A DNA stretch of 51,216 nt from Diphasiastrum complanatum. Lineage: Eukaryota; Streptophyta; Lycopodiopsida; Lycopodiales; Lycopodiaceae. The stretch lies in the NCBI GenBank assembly GCA_029204225.1, contig MU831879.1, positions 47,501 to 98,716 on the forward strand, written 5' to 3'. The notes under the pieces are model-generated. The model was not told the origin of the DNA. It saw only the letters and a program-made list of their open reading frames with translations, and ran no database searches. The number at the start of each line of letters is the position of its first letter. The first letter of the stretch is position 1. Positions 43,031 through 51,216 of this stretch are shown one piece after another. Made by a program: the position numbers and the translations under genes.

Positions 43031-46000
43031 CTACAAGTCAGTGCTAAAGAAATCATCCCTCTGCGTGCCAGATGCATCTGCAGGGGTGTCAAATACAAAG
43101 TCTAGCTGGGAGTCTGGAGGCATCTGGGACTCCTCTAAGTCTGGGCCAACGCCTACCAAGAGACGACTAGAAAAATCATTAGTGCGTCCCCTCTTGGCTG
43201 GCCTGCCTCTGGGTCTGCCGGAAGGAACCCTTTGTGGTACACTCCTGCCTGGGGGTCTCCCTCTGCCACGGGGGGGTCTCTAGGAAGAACTGCCTGCCTG
43301 TGATGCTCTGAGTCGTCTCTGCGCTATCTGTCTCTGGGCAGCAGCCTCTGTTTCCCTCGCAAACTCTGACCAGCCATCATCTAAAAGGGGGCGTGATGCA
43401 GGAGTACTAGGTGGGGCACATGGACCATCCCCTGCAAGGTCGACTGTCTCGTCTAAATCATATGTAGGCTCATCATCAGAGGAGGGCAATGGAACGTCAG
43501 CAGGGAGGGGGGTGGTCTCATCGGCATCGGCATCATCCTCGGGATCACCCCGCAGAGCACGCCGAGCGGCATTGTCTGGATCAACCTCTGGCTCTGGCTC
43601 ATGATCGGCCGCTGCAACCAGGCACTCATTGGGATTGATCTGCACAAGTCAATCATTCGTGAGAATAGCCGAAGCAACCGTGAGGGCATTAAACTGAATG
43701 TCTCAAACCAATACGAAAGCAAAACGATAGAGCAACGAAATATACCTGCAGCAGTAGGGCGCGTGCACGTCCTGCCCTCATGCTCTCCATGATGCGTCGA
43801 ACCACCCTGGTGTTGGTGTTGCAGTACACCAAGTCATTGCATCGCTGCGTCGTCAGACGGTTCCGCCTGTTCGTGTGAACAAGGCTGAACGCTGACCAGT
43901 TCCACACGCACACGCAAGCAGAACAGTCCTGCATTAATTGGCAACAACTCGAGTGAGTACCGACCTTGTAGAGAAAATGCGAAAACTGGTTGGATGAATG
44001 AGAATAGACAACATACCTGTGAAAGGACTCGGAGCGCGAGCGTCCTCAGGTATGGCTGCCCAGCGCCGTAGCTCTCCCACCATGATACAGGCAAGAGCAT
44101 GTTCTCTCGAACACGTGCAAGGTCCTCGCCGAACAGCCCCAGAGAGTGCCTGCAGTTGAGCAGCGATATGCGTGAGTACACTTAAGCCCACGCAGGGAAA
44201 TTAAGCAAACGGCAACGTAAGACAGAGCAAGAGTTTACCTGTAACTGAGCCCTCGAGCCTGCTGCGGGTACCAGTGTCGCTGCTGAGGAGGCGAATGTAC
44301 GAGAACCAGTCCGCACGCAGCTCTGCATCGTCGTACTACCTCTCGCTCTGAAACAGCGGATGCAGTATGTGGGCCACACTGTGAATCGGCCGGTAAAACT
44401 TATCCCATCGTCGCTGCCACAAGCGCCTGATAGGCTCCAACCTGTGGACCAAATTACATACCATCGTGTTGAGCAGCAAGACAAAACAGAGTGCGAAATG
44501 GAAGTAAGGATGGTGAGACGGAAAATAGTTATACCTAGCAGGGTCCAGCTCAGAACGCTGGAGAGACTCGCCTATGCGGTCCATGAACTCGTAAATGAGG
44601 CCCATCGTGCACCCCTCGCGATCAACGAGCCTCAGAACAGAGTAGATGGGGCGCATGACGTCCATCAGCTGCTGCATATCCACCCAGAAAGGCTCCATGA
44701 ATAAGATGTCGTGAAAGGCCAAGCCCTCTGGGGTCGTGGACAGGTCCATGGCTGTGAACTCTGTAGAAGTAGCCATGTGCCGCAAATCACCCTTCAGCTT
44801 GTGTAGCCGCTCAAGCATGATGAACTGGTAGGCGAAGCGGGTGCGAGCGGGCTTCTTCAAGTCGAGCCTGCATTGACAAACGGAATGAGAGGCACACATG
44901 AAACGAGCAAAAAAAAAAAGAAGCATCTTGAACGAGCCAAAAAATAAATACCATATTACCTGCTGAATGTGTGGAAAAGGGCAGTCATGCGGCGCTTGCG
45001 GGTGACGAAGTCCACAACCGCAAGTGCCCTCGTGAGAATCTCACTGACCCAAGGCAGGCGCCCGATGGAATGCAGGAGGAGGTCCAGTGAGTGTGCAGCA
45101 CATGGAGTCCACACAATGGAGGGGTACTCTGCCATAAGAAGCTCCCCCATACTGCGGCAGTTGGACGCATTGTCCGTCACAACCTTTCGCGGTACGTTCA
45201 CACGATCAGTTCACAGCTTGGAAACACATTGCAATCAATCGAAAACTACGCAAAACTTTTGTATCAACATTAAGCACTAAATGACCAAGCAACTAACGAA
45301 AAAAAATTCTACCTGGACGACGCGCTGTGGCCCGACCTCCTCTATCGGCGCGGATGATGCCGTAAATGTACTCGGCCGAGTGCACTCTCCCTGCCTCGGA
45401 GGCATCGATGCTGCGCAGGAACATGGAACCGTAACAACTAGAAACAATCACGTTGATGAGTGGACGTCTACGACGATCAGTCCACCCATCAGCCATGATG
45501 GAACAGCCGTATCTATCCCAAGCCTCCTACAGTGCGGCTAGTCTCTCTCTGACTGATGCAAACCGCTCCTGGAGCAAAGGGCCGCGTAGTGCGTCGGCTG
45601 TGGGTGGTGTGTAGCCGGGCCTGCAGACTGCAACTTTCGAGATAGCCTCTCGAAAGATGCGGGATGATGCCATAATAAAGGAGAGGTTCAGGTCATAGAA
45701 CATCTGTGCTATGGTCCTGGTGGCCTCTCTATGCTGCCCCTCTCTGAAAGATCCCGGCATGGACATCTGTCTGGTGCCTCGGGATGTGGATGGCTGGGAG
45801 GATGTGGATGGACGATGCGGATCTGGAGGTGGTGGCATAGGTGCAGGTGCGGAAGCGGAGGATGTGGACGGGCCGTGCAGATCTGACGGTGATGGCACAG
45901 GCGTACATGCAGCAGTGGAGGCTGTGGATCCATGGGGAGTACTGGCGGAGGGGGTACGGGTGGCTGTGGCCGAGGCGGAGGCGGTGGCTGTGGCGGAGGC

Positions 46001-46349
46001 GGTGGCGGGTGCGGATGCGACGTTGGGGGTGGGGGCGGTGGCGTTGGGTGTACCAGTGGCAGGGTCGGTGGCAGTGGGTGCACCAATGGAAACAGAGTCC
46101 GCGGCATCTGTGGACAGCTTGTCGGGCTCAACAACTGGCTCAGAATATGCCTTGAGAATGCGAGCCCTCTCCGCAGCGGGGATGACCATACAAATGTCGA
46201 TTCCGTAGCGTCCCCCCGTGGGTCAGACTCGCAATCCCCCCAAATGTGCTCGAACCCGAGAGGCGTTCCCTGTGAACTGCTTTCGACAAAAAGGGCAACG
46301 CCACTTTTTGTCGAGCATCAACTCCACCTCATCCCAAATGGGACGAGCG

Positions 46350-46354
<5 letters not shown>
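43031..46354 (-). pseudogene. hAT-2 transposase, seven exons, BED finger to AT-hook tail
   Basis: ATG 46354 follows a GA repeat. Exons (minus): 46354-45313, 45183-44960, 44867-44535, 44441-44239, 44149-44017, 43928-43746, 43639-43031; all introns are GT-AG and five of six junctions keep frame. BED finger: CPFCRKQF, VRAHL and GIDIC. A long Ala/Thr/Pro linker follows. Core: CSIMADGWTD, VVTDNASNC, CAAHSLDLLL. C-terminal block: LALRVLSQ then NWSAFSLVHTNRRNRL. The tail is acidic then AT-hook (RPPRGRGRPPGR, GRPRGRPAKRGR). Damage: stops TGA 46223, TAG 45527, TAG 44336, TAG 43280; a 2-nt loss near 45360. Confidence 0.88.
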
Positions 46355-46399
<45 letters not shown>

Positions 46400-46681
46400 G
46401 CACACACACACAGAAGCACGCAAATCTAATATCTCTCTCTCTCTCTCTTCAGATCCTAGACCCCAAACCCAAGCACCCTAAACCCTAAATCCTAAACTCA
46501 CACACACACACCATGTCTTGTACATGCGTGCACACACACAAAACCTCTCTCTCTCCGTCCCTCACATTCTCTGTCTTTTCCTCTCTCTCTCACACACACA
46601 CATCTATATGCACACAAATCAACAATATCCACACACACACACACACACACACATAAATTATCACACACACACAAACACCGT

Positions 46682-46736
<55 letters not shown>

Positions 46737-46800
46737 CGGGCTTCAGGCTTCTGCGGAACAGTCCGCTGCCCGCGCCCCTTTGTTTTTTTTTTTTTCTTTT
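46355..46800. repeat. microsatellite-rich 5' region of hAT-2 with telobox
   Basis: Contains (TC)n at 46353-46397, 46433-46449 and 46684-46732, (CA)n at 46629-46653 and the telobox-like ACCCTAAACCCTAAA at 46475-46489. On the minus strand the GA tract ends at the start codon, so it would be 5' leader. Long frames across it are artefacts. Confidence 0.8.
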
Positions 46801-46805
46801 TTTGA

Positions 46806-46945
46806 AAAAACGCGTCCGGGGCCCGGACGCGTTTTGGGCCTTGAACGCATCCAGCAAAAAAATTTGAAATTTTTTTTGGACGCGTCCGACCTCGCGTCCA
46901 GGGGTCGGACGCGTCCGGGTCCGGGCGTCAGACGCGGACGCGAAA
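46806..46945. repeat. GC-rich palindromic block (GGACGCGTCC), right
   Basis: Includes a near-perfect 23-bp palindrome ACGCGTCCGGG-G-CCCGGACGCGT at 46810-46832, further GGACGCGTCCG and GCGTC repeats, and A/T runs. As an inverted copy it resembles 41105-41200 in motif and order (GC block outside, A-runs inside). It abuts the copia integrase scrap at 46951. Confidence 0.75.
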
Positions 46946-46950
46946 AGGCC

Positions 46951-47314
46951 GCATGGGGTGAAGCAGTTAAAACAAAGGTTCATCTTTTGAATAGAGGTCC
47001 TACTAAAGTAGTAGAGAATTGAACTCCAAAAGAAGCTTATACAGGAAAGAAACATAGTGTAAGTCATTTGAGAGTGTTTGGGAGTATTGAATATGCTCAT
47101 AAACCTTAAGACATGAAGCAAGTTGGATTGAAAGGCAACAAAGTGTTTGATGCTTGGATATGATGATCAAAAAAAAGGACATAGGCTTTATGACATTGAA
47201 GGAAAGAAAGTCAGTATAAGCAGGAATGTTATCTTTGTTACGATGGGATCTCATAAAGATACTGAAATATCTTGTGCAAAGGAGCAAGATGATGGTATTC
47301 TTCCTTGGTTTTAA
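46951..47314 (+). pseudogene. copia integrase C-terminal scrap
   Basis: Starts mid-domain at AWGEAVKTKVHLLNRGPTK, then TPKEAYTGKKHSVSHLRVFG and a C-terminal SISRNVIF block, with stops (after VVEN, HKP and others). It begins exactly where the GC palindrome block ends, so the DNA element probably inserted into this copia. Confidence 0.8.
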
Positions 47315-47374
47315 TGTTAAATGAGCCGCTACTCTAATGATGGCTATTTTTTCCTAAAGAATATATGCCTGGCT

Positions 47375-47951
47375 TGTTAAGTACAAGAGGTACTTTGTAC
47401 TTTAGATACCTTACTTTAAAATCAGTCAACAGTGCTAACATCCTACAGTCGTAACACTGGTCTAGATTATGGCTGTTTACGAGCCTTTATGGCTGTTTTA
47501 CGCTTGCAGTTTGTAATGAGGTTTTCCAACATAAAGCCCCGTAATTATGGCTGTTGATGGGCTTTACACTCGCTTACGATCTGGTGGAGCCTGCTCTTTC
47601 CAACATATCAAAGCTTCCCTAGACAAATGAGTTGGTGTAGGCGTTTCATGTGTTCACTCAAAAAGTCACTATAAATATGAGTGATGTTCACAAGAGACGT
47701 GGTACAAGGTCTTGTAGGAAAAAAAGGAGTGTTAAGCTCTTGCGAATCTTTGTAACACCTTCCTTTAATAAAAGGTTTTACAGTTACGTTACGAAGTGGG
47801 GACCTTGCACTCTCATGAATGTTGTGTTTATTTACTCTTGTTGCATAAATTGTTAAATGTTAAAAGGTTTGCAATATAGTTGTGCTTGGTATTGTTCGTA
47901 ATTTCTGTCCATACTGAAAGGCAGTCCTAGCTAGCTCTCTATTTCTCGACA
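47375..47951 (+). mobile_element. 5' LTR of copia-5 (577 bp)
   Basis: Begins TGTTAAG and ends CGACA directly before the primer site. It has a TATA box (CTATAAATA, 47669-47677) and an AATAAA-type signal in TTTAATAAAAGG at about 47763-47774, giving a sensible U3-R-U5 layout. The phrase TATGGCTGTTTACG is repeated within U3 (47468-47580). The bases TGGCT (47370-47374) would be the target duplication. Confidence 0.75.
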
Positions 47952-47963
47952 TGGTATCAGAGC
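47952..47963 (+). other. primer-binding site of copia-5
   Basis: TGGTATCAGAGC matches the plant initiator tRNA-Met complement exactly and abuts the LTR end. Confidence 0.9.
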
Positions 47964-48009
47964 TATGTTGAATCTTCCGCCAACAAAACTTTTACTAAGA
48001 GAAAATGAA

Positions 48010-48590
48010 ATGAAAAGGACGGCAAAGCCCACTCCGTCAAAGTTTGGCATCTTCAAGACTCTGTCATTAAACGTATAAAGACTTCCAAGACCGCTTCAGA
48101 AGCTTGGAATAAGCTGGCAAAATTGTATGAGAGGAAACCAATGCCTGAGAAACTCACCTTGCTAAGAAGGTGAGAACCTGTTAGAGCATGTCAACAAGCT
48201 TTAAGATGTGACAAACCAACTTGAAGCAACACATTGCAAATGAATTGAACACTTTAACTTACTTATTCTATTGAATAGCTTACCCATGTCCTATGACAAT
48301 GTGGTCATATTCATTGGAAACAATAAGGACATAAAAAGGGATGAAGCTGTTACGATTCTTCTTCAGAAAGATGCAAGGCAAAGACAACTTGGCTTGCACA
48401 TTGATGGAGCAAGTGCACTAATGGCAAAGCTCAAGATGCACAATAAAGGAAGAGGATGTCCCAAAAGCCTCAAGGTGGCAAGAATAAGGACATGAAACTC
48501 AAATGTACATATTGCAAGAGAAAAGGACATGAAGAAGAGATTTGCTGGAAGCAGATTGCTATTGAGAAGGGGAAGGCCCCTCATTAAAAT
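48010..48590 (+). pseudogene. copia-5 gag with zinc knuckle, broken
   Basis: Frames give SVIKRIKTSKTASEAWNKL, AKLYERKPMPEKLTLLRR, then LLNSLPMSYDNVV and DEAVTILLQKDARQR. A CCHC knuckle follows (CTYCKRKGHEEEIC, about 48505-48548). Stops and frame changes occur near 48170, 48215, 48240 and 48495. No intact start block was found. Confidence 0.8.
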
Positions 48591-48902
48591 CTTGCTGAGC
48601 AAGGATCTTCTATGTCAGCTCATGCAAATGCTACCCTCGTTATGACACAAACTGAATTCAAGCTAGCATTTACTAGAAAGGGCGTCACTGTCCTGGAATC
48701 ATGGTTGCTGGATTCAGGGGCTACTGACCATATGATTTCTAGATTGGACTGGTTCGTCGAATATTCTGAATTCACCTCACCCAATCATGTGAAGGTTGCC
48801 AATGCTACCTTTAGTAAAATCGTGGGACAAGGCACGATTCTTCCTCAGCTTCCTAACGGAGTCATCCAAGGAATTGAAAGGGGTACTACCTATTTGGAGT
48901 AA
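48591..48902 (+). pseudogene. copia-5 protease
   Basis: The active site LDSGATDHMI lies at about 48709-48738, followed by NHVKVANATFSKIVGQGTI, the conserved second strand. The aspartate and DSG box are intact. It stops at 48900. Confidence 0.85.
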
Positions 48903-48907
48903 GTAAA

Positions 48908-49600
48908 TTGGCTGACGTAGGCCTGTATACACTCTTCAAAAAATATGGTTGTGATCTCTACGATGATGGCTACAACCTGAAAGCCGAAGGAACAAGAGAG
49001 GGAGATCTCTATTGTCTTATTACAAAAATGGACCGCCAAGCCATGTTGTCAGTCAAAGAAGATTCAATGGAACTATGGCACAAATGTCTAGGCCATCTGA
49101 ACTTTCAGACCATGATGCAGATGAGTGAAGTTGAGGCAAACCATTGTATCATAATAGAAACCAGAACCAATCCAAGATTGTGTGAAGGTTGCTTTTTTGG
49201 TAAACAGCACAAGACCCCAATTCCAAAGGCATCGAATAGCCAGTGGATTAACCAAGTGTTAGAATTAATCCATGCAGATGTGGTAGGCCCTATACGCACT
49301 CCCTCGCTGGGAGGTTCAAAATACTTCATAGCCTTCCAGGAGAGTTACAATTTACTATTTAAAAGCCAAGTCAGAAGTATTCAACATATTTAGGGAATTC
49401 CACAAATGGGCAGAACTTCAGACAAGCAAAAAGCTGAAGATCTTGAGAAGCGAGAATGGAAGAGAGTTCACCTCAAATTCTTTCAAGGATTATTGTAAAG
49501 ATCAGGGATCCAACGACAGTTGACAATTCCATACAAGCCATCTCAGAATGGGTTAGATAAAAGGACGAATCTATTGACACCAACAAACGGTGGTGGAGGG
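48908..49600 (+). pseudogene. copia-5 integrase, catalytic residues changed
   Basis: Pre-integrase (LWHKCLGHLNFQTM, CEGCFFGKQHKTP) keeps the HHCC ligands. The first catalytic aspartate is in LIHADVVGP. A frameshift near 49345 follows. The second site reads LRSENGREF, with glutamate in place of aspartate, and the third reads SQNGLDKRTN, lacking the usual glutamate. Integrase is then truncated and joined to the RT entry region. Confidence 0.8.
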
Positions 49601-49689
49601 CTGAGTTGCTATGGCAATGTCAAGAAACGCACTCGCAAACCTTCTCTTAAAGCAAGAGGGAATTCAAAACATTCAAGTTGCTATTCAGC

Positions 49690-50470
49690 GATTACCGCTC
49701 CTAACAATGCATTAGCATTGGGAGGCAATGAGTCAAGTCACTGGAGAGAAGCAATGCAGCATGCATATCAACGACTCATCAAACACCAAACTTAGGAGCT
49801 ATTGATCATCCGCTCGAAAGAAAATTGCTTCAAAGTGGGTATATACTGTGAAATACAGGGATGACGGTTCAATTAATAGATTTAAGTCAAGATTGACAGC
49901 CAAAGGATACTCACAAAGAGGAGTGGATTATTTCAAAACCTTCTCACCAGTGGTAGAGATGGCTTCAATTAAAGCTTTGCTAGCATTTGCAGCAATACAT
50001 GATTTGGAACTCCACCAAATAGATGTAAAGACAGCAATCCTTAATGGAGATCTCGAAGAAGAAATCTATGTGATATAACCTGAGCACTTCAAAGCTACTA
50101 GAGCCAGAGATAAAGTTTGTAGAGTTAAAAAATGCCTCTATGGACTATAGTTGTCCTCTAGAGCTTGGTACCAACAAATAGATGGGTACGTAACAGCCCA
50201 AGGATTCCACAGAGGAGATGCAGACTCAAACACTTACATAAGGCAGGAAAGAGGGAGCTTCATAATCCTAGCCTTCTACATTGATGATGCTATTTTGGTG
50301 AGCAACAATATTGAGTGCCTTCAAGAGGTACAAACTCAGATTACCTCAGAATTTGAAATGGTGGATTAGTGAAGTCCAGTATTGCCTTGGGATCCACATT
50401 GTCAGAGATAGAAAGAAGAGGTTGATTCATATCAATCAGGAGCACTATGTAGAGAACATGATGAAATCAT
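49690..50470 (+). pseudogene. copia-5 reverse transcriptase
   Basis: Shows SSHWREAMQHAYQ, KWVYTVKYRDDGSINRFKSR, LTAKGYSQRGVDYFKTFSPV, then HQIDVKTAILNGDLEEEIYV. A TAA follows at about 50076 and a TAG near 50150 in the KKCLYGL block. The catalytic box FYIDDAILV is intact (50276-50288). Further stops lie near 50367. Confidence 0.85.
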
Positions 50471-51177
50471 TTGGCATGGAAGATTGAAAACCAATCTCCA
50501 CTCTCATGGAAGCGAATAGCAAATGTTCCATACACGAACGCTATTGGAAGCTTAATGTACGTTGCAATCTGCACAAGACCAGACATTGCTTTTGCAGTAA
50601 GTTATCTTAGCCGATTCATGACAAGCCCAAGTGAAGAACATTGGACTGCAATGAAGCGTGTCTTCAGGTACCTCAAAGGCACCCCAGATCATGGAATCAC
50701 TTATGGGCCGATGGTAAGAAAACCAATGAGACTTTATAGGGATATTGTGATTCAGACTATCAGGAGATATGGATTCCACGAAATCCACTTCTGGCTACTG
50801 TTACATCCTCAATGAAGGAGCGATTTCATGGCACAGCAAAAAGCAGAAGGCTACAGCCTTATCAAGTACGGAGGCAGAATATTTGGAGATGGCTGCAATG
50901 AAAGCTGCAAAGGAGGCAATATGGTTGAAGAAGCTACAGAATATCGGGCTACAACAGTCTGGTCCTCTAACCTGAAGTACGATAGCCAAAGTTGCATATC
51001 ACTTGCAATATTTCCAAAATTTAAAGGAAAATCTGAACATGTTGCAACTCAATCTCACTTCATTAGACAAAAGGTCAGAGATGGAGTATTGTCGAACAAA
51101 TCTCCACATACCTAATATCTTCACCAAGCCTCTACCAAAGGCAAGCTTCGAGTTCAATAAAGAAAAGATGCAGGCCG
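50471..51177 (+). pseudogene. copia-5 RNase H and end of pol
   Basis: Blocks [20 protein letters not shown] and [20 protein letters not shown] precede RNase H, whose sites are seen as [28 protein letters not shown] and YDSQSCI across three frames. The end of pol includes HFIRQKVRDGV and NIFTKPLPKASFE. Frame changes lie near 50740, 50975 and 51100. Confidence 0.8.
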
Positions 51178-51216
51178 TCTCTCTCTTAGATCAGTTAAAG
51201 TCTGAGCAAGAGTATT

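Larger units (their letters stand above)
47952..51216 (+). mobile_element. copia-5 internal region, running off the window
   Basis: Gag, protease, integrase, RT and RNase H in copia order. There is a deletion between integrase and RT (about 49590-49690) and many stops. No polypurine tract or 3' LTR before the window ends. Confidence 0.85.

Noticed and set aside
35851-43282. UAG read as glutamine in the hAT genes (recoding)
   Set aside because: The host is a plant nucleus with standard code, other genes show frameshifts too, and CAG-to-TAG decay explains the pattern better.
45711-46429. Glycine/valine-rich plus-strand frames over hAT-2
   Set aside because: Antisense to the Ala/Thr/Pro linker of hAT-2, low complexity, and ending in the TC repeat.

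Overview
The window looks like nuclear DNA of a land plant with a large, transposon-rich genome. LTR-retrotransposon primer-binding sites match plant initiator-tRNA-Met and tRNA-Asp. GT-AG introns of about 90-130 bp are visible. The cellular genes recognised are plant types: the last exon of a vacuolar iron transporter (VIT1/CCC1 family) and a ruined S-domain (G-type lectin) receptor-kinase. The clade cannot be fixed from the sequence; a fern or other non-flowering plant is only a guess. No rRNA, tRNA, CRISPR or prokaryotic-style operon was seen.

Layout. 1-1117: Ty1/copia pol fragment (+). 1130-2340: decayed exons of an unrecognised cellular gene (-). 2862-4232: two direct 290-bp repeats around an S-domain receptor-kinase remnant (-). 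5430-7457: duplications, a possible TIR element and a 400-bp purine/pyrimidine-alternating microsatellite. 7500-11266: copia element that kept gag, protease and integrase but lost reverse transcriptase (+). 11267-12658: second copia with a complete 5' LTR (+). 12660-22839: 10-kb Ty3/gypsy element (-) with a tRNA-Asp-type primer site and an extra coiled-coil ORF beyond integrase. 22876-26671: two copia fragments (-). 26672-32445: mostly featureless AT-rich DNA with a faint gag-like remnant. 32454-33162: non-autonomous hAT element with a perfect 8-bp target duplication. 33467-37685: hAT transposase pseudogene (-). 37977-38828: dense cluster of large hairpins and a 66-bp-TIR element. 39440-39737: last exon of the VIT1-like gene (-). 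41105-46945: GC-rich palindrome blocks enclosing a LINE 3' end (+) and a second, seven-exon hAT transposase pseudogene (-). 46951-51216: copia integrase scrap followed by a copia element with a clean 5' LTR that runs off the window (+).

Almost every coding region is broken by stops, frameshifts or deletions; the copia-2 integrase DDE core and the VIT exon are the best-preserved coding stretches. The most unusual points are the extra gypsy ORF with its own TATA-like box, the C-terminal acidic plus AT-hook tails shared by both hAT transposases, and the repeated association of hAT-like sequence with family-specific GC-rich palindromes.
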